Shown here: one piece after another, positions 1-6,694 of the stretch | Position numbering within the stretch: the stretch's first letter is position 1 | How the letters are laid out: the number at the start of each line of letters is the position of its first letter | Source: Candidatus Mnemosynella bozhongmuii | GTDB taxonomy: Archaea > Halobacteriota > Archaeoglobi > Mnemosynellales > Mnemosynellaceae | Length of the DNA stretch: 14,605 nucleotides | Reading direction: 5' to 3' | Assembly (NCBI GenBank): GCA_014361165.1 | Contig: JACIWD010000049.1 | Span: 1-14,605 of the forward strand | Translations under genes and position numbers: made by a program | Notes under the pieces: generated by a model | Databases searched by the model: none | The model's input: the letters and a program-made list of their open reading frames with translations, nothing else | What the model was told of the DNA's origin: nothing

Positions 1-799
1 AAATGCTTCGGTCACGGTTGAAATCAGACCAAAATGGGATTGAAAGATTCCTGAGCTTGAACAAAAAGGAGTATAAGGGGAAGTGTTGAAATCAGACCAA
101 AATGGGATTGAAAGTTGTAAGCTTCCAGTTAAAGCCTCCTTTCTTCTTTGCGTTGAAATCAGACCAAAATGGGATTGAAAGGAGTTACAGGATCCGGCAA
201 AAGCTATTTCGTAGGCTTGTTGAAATCAGACCAAAATGGGATTGAAAGCTCGTCCCTCCGCAATGCCAGAACTTTCGTGTTCCCGAGTTGAAATCAGACC
301 AAAATGGGATTGAAAGGAGACTCTCTCGTTTAGTGCTCTGTTTATTCTGTAGGCTCGTTGAAATCAGACCAAAATGGGATTGAAAGAAGGCTCTCGTGGA
401 TCTCAAACTAATCGAGCAGAACCCAGTTGAAATCAGACCAAAATGGGATTGAAAGAGAGCTGGCAAGTTCTGCAGAAAGAGGATTTACAGCGTTGAAATC
501 AGACCAAAATGGGATTGAAAGATCTTTGATGTCACTTACTTTGCTCGTTAGCCAATCGTTGAAATCAGACCAAGATGGGATTGAAAGTCTGCATTGATGA
601 AGATGTGTCTTATCTTGTAGTTGTCGTTGAAATCAGACCAAAATGGGATTGAAAGGTAGCTACTTCATTGTATTTCTATAGAGAACGAGAACAAGTGTTT
701 GTTGAAATCAGACCAAAATGGGATTGAAAGGATTACGGAAGTATTTCCTCCGATTCCAGACGGACCACCGTTGAAATCAGACCAAAGTGGGATTGAAAG
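1..799 (+). CRISPR. CRISPR array, leader-distal part, 12 repeats
   Basis: Twelve 30-nt repeats (GTTGAAATCAG...TGGGATTGAAAG) start at 17, 85, 152, 219, 287, 357, 426, 492, 558, 626, 701 and 770. They enclose 11 spacers of 38, 37, 37, 38, 40, 39, 36, 36, 38, 45 and 39 nt. Bases 1-16 are the end of another spacer, so the array continues to the left. Ten repeats are identical. The repeat at 558 carries CCAAGATGGG for CCAAAATGGG, and the last one (770) carries CCAAAGTGGG. The 3' end of the repeat, ATTGAAAG, is the typical archaeal 8-nt crRNA 5' handle, so transcription is on the + strand. The degenerate final repeat agrees that the right end is the old, trailer end. No cas operon is present in the window; repeat type alone does not settle whether type I or type III proteins use it. 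Confidence 0.98.
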
Positions 800-833
800 A
801 TCTTCTAATTCTATCGCCACAGTTTCTTTCAAT
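792..833 (+). repeat. Inverted copy of the repeat handle after the last repeat
   Basis: The end of the last repeat, ATTGAAAG plus the following A (792-800), is perfectly complementary to TCTTTCAAT at 825-833, leaving a 24-nt loop. In the RNA this could form a 9-bp hairpin sequestering the final handle, or it may be chance. Only sequence complementarity is seen; a role in array termination or processing is inference. Confidence 0.4.
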
Positions 834-1098
834 TGCTGGAACAGTGTTATTCATTGGCCTGCTGAAAGGGCTAAACCTCATCGGACACCTCATTATCCCT
901 CCATTGACCTGAAAGCTCCGATTCCATGCTTTATTTTTGGACAACAATTCCTTGGTTCCGATTTTGAGCAAAAACGATTAGAATACAAATAAAAGTGGAA
1001 ACTCAAAAAGCCCGGCTCTCGCAACTAAAACCAGCTGACTGGGCAGCAACAGTTTTCTTTAAAGTCTCTCAAAAGATTTTTTCGTTAGGAGCGTTTAA
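800..1098. other. Gene-poor region between CRISPR array and GNAT gene
   Basis: No convincing gene is seen. Open frames here run through CRISPR repeats and have no recognisable protein features. A segment at 835-868 begins GCTGGAACAG and ends GCTGAAAG, weakly resembling both ends of the CRISPR repeat at about the right spacing (35 nt after the last repeat). It could be an eroded repeat, but the middle does not align well. AT-rich sequence at 985-997 and at 1056-1064 could supply promoters for the downstream gene. Confidence 0.5.
1056..1064 (+). promoter_or_regulatory. Putative TATA box of the GNAT gene
   Basis: TCTTTAAAG lies about 27 nt upstream of the likely transcription start near 1085. 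That leaves a very short leader carrying the Shine-Dalgarno sequence TAGGAG (1086-1091), 7 nt before the ATG. Position and composition fit an archaeal box A; no upstream BRE is obvious. Confidence 0.4.
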
Positions 1099-1638
1099 AT
1101 GAGTGGTGAAATGTTGAAGGGTAGGATTCGCCGATGCGCTGAAGAGGATTTTGAATCCATCCTTGAAATCATCAATGACGCCGCCAGAGCTTATAGAGGC
1201 GTCATTCCCGCTGATCTGTACAGGGAGCCTCACATGTCAGAAGAGGAGCTGCAGCGGGAGATTAATGCGGGTGTAAGATTTTGGGGATATGAGGAGGAAC
1301 GCGAACTTGTTGGTGTGATGGGACTTCAAAATGTTGAGGATGTGGCCTTGATAAGGCATGCCTATGTTCGAAGGGCTAAACAAAGGCAGGGAATAGGGAC
1401 GAAGTTGCTGAATCACCTGTTAAGACTGACAAACAGGCCCGTGCTGGTTGGAACTTGGGCAGATGCCAGCTGGGCCATCAGTTTCTATGAAAAGCAGGGT
1501 TTTCGAATGGTTCCGCTTCATGAAAAGGATGAGCTGCTGAAACGTTACTGGTCAATTTCCGAACGTCAGATCGAGACTTCAGTGGTCCTGGCAGACACCA
1601 AATGGTTCATTGCCAGATCAGGAAAATCTTCAAAATAA
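1099..1638 (+). CDS. GNAT family N-acetyltransferase
   Basis: This 179-residue protein has the Gcn5-related acetyltransferase fold signature. Residues about 87-105 (IRHAYVRRAKQRQGIGTKLL) contain the acetyl-CoA pyrophosphate-binding Q/RxxGxG motif (RQGIGT). SFYEKQGF near residue 130 is the usual motif B. The length is normal for the family. The substrate cannot be told from sequence; close relatives as I know them are uncharacterised bacterial and methanogen proteins ending in a similar RYWSI...ERQIETSVVL segment. The ATG at 1099 is chosen for its Shine-Dalgarno TAGGAG; an in-frame ATG at 1111 is possible. Codon use is unlike the rest of the window: by my count about 8 of 19 arginines use CGN, whereas neighbouring genes use almost only AGA/AGG. 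This suggests recent acquisition. It stands alone, ending just before the fumarase promoter. Confidence 0.88.
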   Translation: MSGEMLKGRIRRCAEEDFESILEIINDAARAYRGVIPADLYREPHMSEEELQREINAGVRFWGYEEERELVGVMGLQNVEDVALIRHAYVRRAKQRQGIGTKLLNHLLRLTNRPVLVGTWADASWAISFYEKQGFRMVPLHEKDELLKRYWSISERQIETSVVLADTKWFIARSGKSSK

Positions 1639-1648
1639 ATTTAATATA
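1639..1648 (+). promoter_or_regulatory. TATA box of fumarase operon
   Basis: ATTTAATATA begins directly at the stop of the GNAT gene. Its centre is about 30 nt from the ATG at 1675, and no Shine-Dalgarno sequence lies between, so the fumA transcript is probably leaderless or nearly so. Confidence 0.6.
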
Positions 1649-1674
1649 CCCTCAATTCTCTTAAATCCGCTAAC

Positions 1675-2583
1675 ATGTCCGCGGAATCTTACAGAATACT
1701 CGAAGATGCGGTGGTTCAGTTTCTGAGAACTGTTGCGACAACTCTTCCAGATGATGTTCTTGCGGCTCTTAAAAGAGCTTATGAGGAAGAGGAGGATCCG
1801 CTGGCAAGGAAGATTTACGAGACATATCTCGAGAATGTCCGAATTGCTGAGGAGAGAGGAGTTCCGCTCTGTCAGGACACGGGAGCCGTGATGTTCTTTC
1901 TGAGAGCCGGAACAGAATTCCCGTATCTTCATCTCATACCAAGAGCACTGACCGAAGGGACAAGAAGGGCGACTTTTGAGGTTCCCCTCAGACACAACTG
2001 TGCAGATCCCTTTACCAAGAGGAACACAGGAGATAATGTTGGGACGGGAATTCCCTTCATAGATGTTGAGCTCCTTCCGGATGAGGATCATCTGGAGATT
2101 TACTGCTATCTCGCTGGAGGAGGAACGAGTCTTCCGGGAAGAGCAAAGGTTCTGACACCTGCCGAATTTGAAGGTTATGCAGGACTTCTGGAATTTGTGA
2201 TAGAGACGATGAAAAGATATGCTCCAAATGCCTGTCCTCCGCAGGTTGTTGGAATAGGCATAGGCACGACAGCTGAAACCGCCGCATTGCTCTCGAAGAA
2301 GGCTCTGCTCAGAGAAATTGGATCCAGAAATCCGAGAAAAGAGGTTGCAGAACTTGAAAATCTTCTTAAAGAGAGACTAAATAATCTCAGACTTGGTCCT
2401 CAGGGACTCGGAGGAAAGATCTCTGTTCTGGATGTATTTGTTGAATATTCCTTCACACATCCCGCAACTCGCGGTATTGCGATAAATCTTGGATGCTGGG
2501 CTCACAGAAAAGGTTTGATGACCGTCAACTCGGATCTCAGTTTCTCCATTCCATCACATTCTCGAAGGAAGGTGGAAGTATGA
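1675..2583 (+). CDS. fumA: Class I fumarase/dehydratase, alpha subunit
   Basis: This 302-residue protein matches the alpha (N-terminal) subunit of the oxygen-sensitive [4Fe-4S] class I fumarases, which interconvert fumarate and malate. The three cluster cysteines are all in family context: C66 in PLCQDTG, C187 in NACPP and C274 in LGCWAHR. KRNTGDN, GIGIGTTAETAALLSKKALLR and GPQGLGGK are also conserved. One active-site region departs from the usual pattern: where most members have a KGGGSEN block, this one has AGGGTSLPG (about 147-155), with no lysine before the glycines. A related hydro-lyase activity, such as on tartrate or mesaconate, is therefore possible, although fumarase remains the default call. 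The next gene is the beta subunit, overlapped by ATGA. No ribosome-binding site precedes the ATG, in line with a leaderless start. Confidence 0.9.
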   Translation: MSAESYRILEDAVVQFLRTVATTLPDDVLAALKRAYEEEEDPLARKIYETYLENVRIAEERGVPLCQDTGAVMFFLRAGTEFPYLHLIPRALTEGTRRATFEVPLRHNCADPFTKRNTGDNVGTGIPFIDVELLPDEDHLEIYCYLAGGGTSLPGRAKVLTPAEFEGYAGLLEFVIETMKRYAPNACPPQVVGIGIGTTAETAALLSKKALLREIGSRNPRKEVAELENLLKERLNNLRLGPQGLGGKISVLDVFVEYSFTHPATRGIAINLGCWAHRKGLMTVNSDLSFSIPSHSRRKVEV

Positions 2584-3128
2584 AGAGAGAGTTTCATCTC
2601 AGAACCCCGATATCTGATGAGGATATCAGAGAGATAAGTGCCGGAGATTTCATCTATCTCACAGGAACTCTTGTTACAGCGAGAGACGCTGTGCATATAA
2701 GAGTTGTGAGAGATGGAATTATGCCCCCGGTTGACCTCAGAGGACTCGCAATTTTTCACGCGGGACCTGTGATGAGACAAACTGAAAATGGATGGGAATG
2801 CCTCTCAATAGGACCGACAACGAGCACGAGAATGGAGAGTCTTGAAGCGGATTTCATAGAGAGAACCGGAATCAAACTCATTGTTGGAAAGGGTTTCATG
2901 GGTCAGAAGACGGCTGAAGCCTGCAGAAAATTTGGATGCATCGTGACGCTCTTTCCCGGAGGATGTGCAGCTCTCGCTGCAGAAAAGGTTAAAGAGGTGA
3001 AAGATGTCCACTGGTTCGAGGATTTCGGAATGCCGGAATGCATTTGGGTCCTCGAAGTCGAGAATTTTGGCCCTCTGCTCGTCACAATAGATTCAAAGGG
3101 AAAAATCCTGAGGACTCCTTCAAGATGA
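2580..3128 (+). CDS. fumB: Class I fumarase/dehydratase, beta subunit
   Basis: This 182-residue protein is the beta (C-terminal) partner of the preceding gene; the two form the heteromeric class I hydro-lyase. Family motifs seen are the N-terminal GDFIYLTGTLVTARDAVH, the GPTTSTRME loop, LIVGKGFMG and the C-terminal VLEVENFGPLLVTIDSKG. The length is normal. The start is the ATG at 2580, which overlaps the alpha stop codon (ATGA) and follows a GGAAGGTGG ribosome-binding site at 2567-2575. A longer in-frame reading from 2493 would be a 29-residue extension lying wholly inside the alpha gene and resembling nothing. The beta protein begins directly at KREFHLRTPI, the usual family N-terminus. Confidence 0.92.
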   Translation: MKREFHLRTPISDEDIREISAGDFIYLTGTLVTARDAVHIRVVRDGIMPPVDLRGLAIFHAGPVMRQTENGWECLSIGPTTSTRMESLEADFIERTGIKLIVGKGFMGQKTAEACRKFGCIVTLFPGGCAALAAEKVKEVKDVHWFEDFGMPECIWVLEVENFGPLLVTIDSKGKILRTPSR

Positions 3129-3150
3129 GTGAAGAACATAAAGCAAACTC

Positions 3151-3158
3151 TTTATATT
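3151..3158 (+). promoter_or_regulatory. TATA box of moaD-moeA operon
   Basis: TTTATATT lies about 26 nt from its centre to the ATG at 3181. No ribosome-binding sequence precedes that ATG, so a leaderless transcript is likely. Confidence 0.6.
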
Positions 3159-3180
3159 TCTGAACTTCATATTTCCGGAC

Positions 3181-3441
3181 ATGCCAAGAGTTAAGATCAA
3201 GCTCTTTGCAAATCTTAGAGAGATAGCTGGAGTGAAAGAAGATTTTGTTGAGGCAGAAACCCTCGAAGAGGCTCTCAGAGAAATTATAAAGAAATATCCT
3301 GCCCTTGAGGAGAAGATATTTCCGGATGGAGAGCTAAACAAGAGTCTGAACATAATGGTCAACGGAATACACTCCGAGCTTCAGAAAGAGCTCAGGGAAG
3401 GGGATGAGATAGCGATATTTCCACCGGTAGCTGGTGGGTAA
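3181..3441 (+). CDS. moaD: MoaD-like ubiquitin-fold sulfur carrier
   Basis: This 86-residue protein is of the MoaD/ThiS/SAMP family. It begins with the typical beta strand and FANLREIAG segment, has VNGI in the middle, and ends in AIFPPVAGG. The terminal Gly-Gly is the site that an E1-like enzyme (MoeB/UbaA) adenylates and then loads as a thiocarboxylate, the sulfur donor for molybdopterin dithiolene formation. Directly followed by moeA (no gap), it is best read as the small subunit of molybdopterin synthase in molybdenum/tungsten cofactor synthesis. Archaeal relatives (SAMPs) can also be conjugated to proteins or serve tRNA thiolation, so a dual role is possible. No MoaE or E1 gene is in the window. 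Confidence 0.88.
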   Translation: MPRVKIKLFANLREIAGVKEDFVEAETLEEALREIIKKYPALEEKIFPDGELNKSLNIMVNGIHSELQKELREGDEIAIFPPVAGG

Positions 3442-4593
3442 ATGGAAATAAAGGAGACGGTAAGGGTAGAAGACGCTCTTAAAATAATTTTTGATAACCT
3501 TAATCCCGCTGTCAGGGAGGTTCCTGTCGAGGAAGCTCTTGGATGCGCTCTGGCTGAGGAAGTGGTCTCTCCGGTTGATTGCCCGCCTTTTGACAGGGCT
3601 GCAATGGATGGATTTGCGGTCAGGGCAAGAGATACATACGGAGCATCCCAGAGCTCTCCAGTAATAATGGAGATCTCGGACAGAGCGGCTGAGATGAAGG
3701 CTGTTCCGGTTAACACAGGTGAGAGGCTTCCAGAAGGAACCGATGCGGTTGTGATGGTCGAGGATGTCCTGCAGACTGGAGATTTCATCGAGGTTTTCTC
3801 AGAAGTCCATCCCGGAAAGAACGTTGCCAGAAGAGGAGAGGATGTTGAGAGAGGAGAGATCATATTTGAGCCATCTCATGTCATGAGATGTGCTGATATT
3901 GCCCTTCTCAAAGCTCTGGGAATAGAGAAGATAAGGGTTTTTTCAAGACCGAAAGTATCCATAATTCCCACAGGCAGCGAATTTTTTGAGAATTCCGGGA
4001 TAAGGGAGACGAACTCTCTGATGATTGCCCTCCTTCTCAAAAAATGGGGCTCCATACCCGAGATACACGGTGTCGTGAGGGATGATGAAGCCGAGCTCAA
4101 AAGAGCAATCTGCGATTCTCTCTCCTCTGACATCATTGCGGTGATTGGAGGAACTTCCGCCGGAAAAAGAGACCTTCTCTGGAAAGTGCTTGATGAGATT
4201 GGAGAGCCTCTCTTCAGAGGAGTTGCGATGTCTCCGGGAAGACCAACTCTTTTCGGTCTGGTTGATGGAAAACCCCTGCTGGGTCTTCCCGGATATCCCG
4301 TGGCATGTCTTATGAGTGCCCTCACATTTCTGAGAGAGATGGTCGGAAAGCTCATGAACAGGAGGATTGAGGAAAGAACAATTAAAGCGAGGCTCATATC
4401 GCCTGTGACATCCAAGGCGGGATACAGAACATTCACGAGAGTTAAGCTGAGGCATGGAATGGCAATTCCTGTGATGACACATGGTTCTGGAATTCTGAGC
4501 TCCGTCACAAGAGCAGATGGCTATATTGTTGTTCCAGAGGAAATAGAGGGGTTTGAGGCGGATGAAATTGTTGAGGTGAGGCTTTTTGAGTAG
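3442..4593 (+). CDS. moeA: Molybdopterin molybdenumtransferase MoeA
   Basis: This 383-residue MoeA-family protein inserts molybdate (or tungstate) into adenylylated molybdopterin in the cytosol. Motifs in order are CPPFDRAAMDGFAV (47-60), TGERLPEGTDAVVMVED (92-108), the P-loop-like IGGTSAGKRD (235-244), MSPGRPT (263-269) and GLPGYPVACL (281-290). Two positions differ from common MoeA: GE for GA in the TGA segment, and GTSAG for the usual GVSVG. The length is that of a stand-alone MoeA, and the start codon follows the moaD stop without a gap. The next gene encodes a second MoeA with an extra domain. Paired MoeA paralogues are frequent in archaea and may divide molybdenum and tungsten work; that split is inference. 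Confidence 0.93.
   Translation: MEIKETVRVEDALKIIFDNLNPAVREVPVEEALGCALAEEVVSPVDCPPFDRAAMDGFAVRARDTYGASQSSPVIMEISDRAAEMKAVPVNTGERLPEGTDAVVMVEDVLQTGDFIEVFSEVHPGKNVARRGEDVERGEIIFEPSHVMRCADIALLKALGIEKIRVFSRPKVSIIPTGSEFFENSGIRETNSLMIALLLKKWGSIPEIHGVVRDDEAELKRAICDSLSSDIIAVIGGTSAGKRDLLWKVLDEIGEPLFRGVAMSPGRPTLFGLVDGKPLLGLPGYPVACLMSALTFLREMVGKLMNRRIEERTIKARLISPVTSKAGYRTFTRVKLRHGMAIPVMTHGSGILSSVTRADGYIVVPEEIEGFEADEIVEVRLFE
4574..4588 (+). promoter_or_regulatory. Ribosome-binding site fixing a TTG start
   Basis: GAGGTGAGG (4574-4582) lies just upstream of the TTG at 4586. The TTG overlaps the end of the preceding moeA gene (stop 4591-4593). No ATG or GTG gives as good a start for the downstream protein, whose N-terminal MoeA helix begins at once. 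Confidence 0.65.
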
Positions 4594-6472
4594 ATACAGA
4601 AGGCTGATCTCTGTCGAGGAAGCCAGAAAGATTCTCAGCTCCTTAAAGATAAAGCCAGATGAGGAGGTGGTCCCTCTTCCCGAAGCTCTCGGAAGAGTTT
4701 CCGCAACCTCAGTTCAATCGAAAATAGATGTCCCGCCTTTTGAGAGGGCATCCATGGATGGATTTGCGGTCATCTCCTCTGACACATTTGAGGCGAGGGA
4801 GGACAAACCCGTGATCCTGAAAATCGTCGGAAAGATATCTCCCGGAGAGCGGGCTGAAATCAGAATAGCTTCGGGCGAGGCTGTTGAAATAGCAACCGGA
4901 GCGATGATGCCAGAGGGCGCAGACGCAGTTGTCATGCTTGAAGATACCGTTGTGGAGGGATCTTCGGTTAAAGTTCTTCGCCCGGTTAAGAGATTCGAGA
5001 ATGTTATGGGAAGCGGAGCAGACATAAGCGCTGGCGAGAGAATCCTGAAGAAATACACGCTCATATCACCCCATCACATAGGAGTTCTCTCAGCCACGGG
5101 CATAAAAGAGCTCAGAGTCCTCTCTCTGAAAGCAGGAATCATCTCGACCGGAAATGAGCTTCAGGACCTAGGAGAGGAGCTATCCGAAGGTAAGATCTAT
5201 GATGTGAATCGCTATTCGATCTCCTCCTCTCTGAGATCCATCGGATGCACACCTGTGGATTACGGAATAGTTGAAGATGATGAAAGAAGGATTGAGGAGA
5301 CAATTCTCAGAGCTTCGGAAGAGTGCCATGTGGTGATAACCTCCGGAAGCACATCCGTTGGAGTCTCAGACCTGCTTCCGAAAATTATTGAGAGAAACGG
5401 AGAGATTCTGTTTCACGGCGTGAATATCTCGCCAGGAAAACCTTTCATCGCCGGAAAGATAAATGGAAAAGCAATTTTCTCGCTTCCCGGTTATCCAACT
5501 TCGGCACTTTCAATCTACCTCTATTTCGTTGAACCGCTGCTCAGAAGGGCAATGCACCTTAAGGAGGAGAGCAGGAAGGTCAGAATGAAGCTTGCCTCGA
5601 AAATGAGGTTTGATGGAAGGCGGATGATTCTTCCGGTCGGAGTTTTTCGCGAGAAGTGCTATCCCGTCTTCAAATCCTCGGGTGCAATCACCTCGTTATC
5701 CGAGGCAGAAGGTTTTGCCGAGATCCCTGAAACCACCGAGGTTCTCGATGAAGGTGCTGAGCTTGAGGTAACACTTTTCCCGGGAAAGAGAATTCCGGAT
5801 GCCCTCTTCATGGGAAGTCACTGCCCCGGGGTTGAGATTCTCGATGAACTCATGGAGCATGAGATGAAGATAGTGAATCTCGGCTCAACAGGAGGACTTG
5901 TTGCCATGAGGAGGGGAATTCCGGACATAGCCGGAATCCATCTCGGAGATAACCTCGAATCAGCAAGAAAATACGGTCTTAAAAACTGTGTTCTGGTGAA
6001 AGGATATCTCAGAGAGCAGGGAATAATTTCCTCTTCGGAAATCTCGTCCTTCGAGGAGATTCTTGAGAGAGGTCTGAGAATTGTAAACAGAAATCCCGGT
6101 TCCGGAACGAGAATTCTTCTTGAAAGGCTGATTGAGGAGGAAGCTGTGAAAAGAGGAGTCGATGCGGAGGAAATCAGAAGAAATATGAGAGGATATGATG
6201 TCGTCGTCAAAACGCACTCTTCTCTTGCCTATTACATCTCAACAGGAAGGGCTGATGCCGGAATCGGTTTGAGATATGTTGCCGAGCAGTATGGTCTCTT
6301 TTTCACACCCATTTCCAGTGAGGAGTATGACTTTCTGATTCAGAAGGACAGGCTTGAAGAGCCAGCTGTTCAGGAATTTCTCGAAGTTCTCAGATCCAGA
6401 GAGTTCTCCGAGAGTCTTCCCGCAGGCATAAAGACTTATGAGAAGACAGGAGAGATTATCGAGATTGAATGA
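4586..6472 (+). CDS. moeA: MoeA fused to a periplasmic-binding-like domain
   Basis: This 628-residue fusion has a complete MoeA domain at residues 1-400: VPPFERASMDGFAV at 49-62, TGAMMPEGADAVVMLED at 104-120, GSTSVGVSD at 254-262, NISPGKPF at 280-287 and SLPGYPTSAL at 299-308. Residues about 410-628 are a PBP-like domain (PF12727 type), with GSTGGLVAMRRGIPDIAGIHL, NRNPGSGTRILLERL and GRADAGIGLRYVAEQYG. That domain resembles the substrate-binding half of LysR/ModE-type regulators and molybdate sensors, but no helix-turn-helix or signal peptide is present. This architecture is known in archaea. A reasonable inference is that the C-terminal domain binds molybdate, tungstate or a cofactor intermediate and feeds or gates the MoeA active site. 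It is translated from a TTG start that overlaps the upstream moeA by 8 nt. Confidence 0.92.
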   Translation: MSRYRRLISVEEARKILSSLKIKPDEEVVPLPEALGRVSATSVQSKIDVPPFERASMDGFAVISSDTFEAREDKPVILKIVGKISPGERAEIRIASGEAVEIATGAMMPEGADAVVMLEDTVVEGSSVKVLRPVKRFENVMGSGADISAGERILKKYTLISPHHIGVLSATGIKELRVLSLKAGIISTGNELQDLGEELSEGKIYDVNRYSISSSLRSIGCTPVDYGIVEDDERRIEETILRASEECHVVITSGSTSVGVSDLLPKIIERNGEILFHGVNISPGKPFIAGKINGKAIFSLPGYPTSALSIYLYFVEPLLRRAMHLKEESRKVRMKLASKMRFDGRRMILPVGVFREKCYPVFKSSGAITSLSEAEGFAEIPETTEVLDEGAELEVTLFPGKRIPDALFMGSHCPGVEILDELMEHEMKIVNLGSTGGLVAMRRGIPDIAGIHLGDNLESARKYGLKNCVLVKGYLREQGIISSSEISSFEEILERGLRIVNRNPGSGTRILLERLIEEEAVKRGVDAEEIRRNMRGYDVVVKTHSSLAYYISTGRADAGIGLRYVAEQYGLFFTPISSEEYDFLIQKDRLEEPAVQEFLEVLRSREFSESLPAGIKTYEKTGEIIEIE

Positions 6473-6477
6473 TCCGG

Positions 6478-6495
6478 GTCCCGGGACTAAATTTT
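6478..6495 (+). terminator. Possible terminator after the moeA operon
   Basis: A GC-rich perfect palindrome, GTCCCGGGAC (6478-6487), is followed by TAAATTTTT. Archaeal termination relies mainly on the T-run; the same T-rich stretch also overlaps the tRNA promoter, so the assignment is tentative. Confidence 0.3.
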
Positions 6496-6501
6496 TAAAT
6501 A
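6491..6501 (+). promoter_or_regulatory. TATA box of tRNA-Pro gene
   Basis: ATTTTTAAATA lies about 26-36 nt before the mature tRNA 5' end at 6527, the normal position for an archaeal tRNA promoter. Confidence 0.55.
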
Positions 6502-6526
6502 TTGATTCTCATCTTCTATCTCTCGT

Positions 6527-6600
6527 GGGGCAGTAGGGTAGCCTGGTTATCCTCGGGCCTTTGGGAGGCCTGGACCGCAGTTCAAATCTGCGCTGCCCCA
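6527..6600 (+). tRNA. tRNA-Pro, anticodon TGG
   Basis: A full cloverleaf can be folded. The acceptor stem is GGGGCAG/CTGCCCC (6527-6533 with 6593-6599), with discriminator A at 6600. The D arm spans 6536-6553 with GG in its loop. The anticodon stem is GGGCC/GGCCT (6555-6559, 6567-6571) around the 7-nt loop TTTGGGA, giving anticodon TGG at 6562-6564. The T stem is CGCAG/CTGCG with loop TTCAAAT (6581-6587). The length is 74 nt, with no intron and no encoded CCA, so CCA must be added after transcription. No duplicated 3' tRNA end was noticed elsewhere, so there is no sign of an integrated element at this tRNA. Confidence 0.95.
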
Positions 6601-6650
6601 TCACCCTTAACTTCAGAAAGATCACTTTTCAAGCTCTTGCACAAAACCTG

Positions 6651-6671
6651 AAAAATATAAAATTTTATTTC
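6651..6671 (+). promoter_or_regulatory. TATA box/AT palindrome before Cas4-like gene
   Basis: AAAAATATAAAATT forms a likely box A about 35 nt before the ATG at 6695. It contains the 12-bp palindrome ATAAAATTTTAT (6657-6668). A weak ribosome-binding site TGGAG is at 6681-6685. Whether the palindrome binds a regulator is unknown. Confidence 0.4.
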
Positions 6672-6694
6672 CTCTGAGTTTGGAGTTTTGAGAG

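Noticed and set aside
208..356. Spacers 3 and 5 both end in GTAGGCT
   Set aside because: Seven shared bases with otherwise different spacers is within chance; no shared origin is supported.
185..466. Minus-strand frame through the CRISPR repeats with a repeated FQSHFGLIST motif
   Set aside because: It is simply the translation of the CRISPR repeat in antisense; the periodic motif comes from the DNA repeat, not a protein.
699..992. Plus-strand frame starting inside a CRISPR repeat
   Set aside because: It crosses two repeats and a spacer and then runs into low-information sequence; there is no protein signature or ribosome-binding site.
2493..2579. N-terminal extension of fumarase beta subunit
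   Set aside because: The extension lies inside the alpha gene, lacks family likeness, and the ATG at 2580 has a good ribosome-binding site.
6527..6600. tRNA gene as an integration site or intron-bearing tRNA
   Set aside because: The cloverleaf is complete without an intron, and no duplicated 3' end or integrase is seen nearby.
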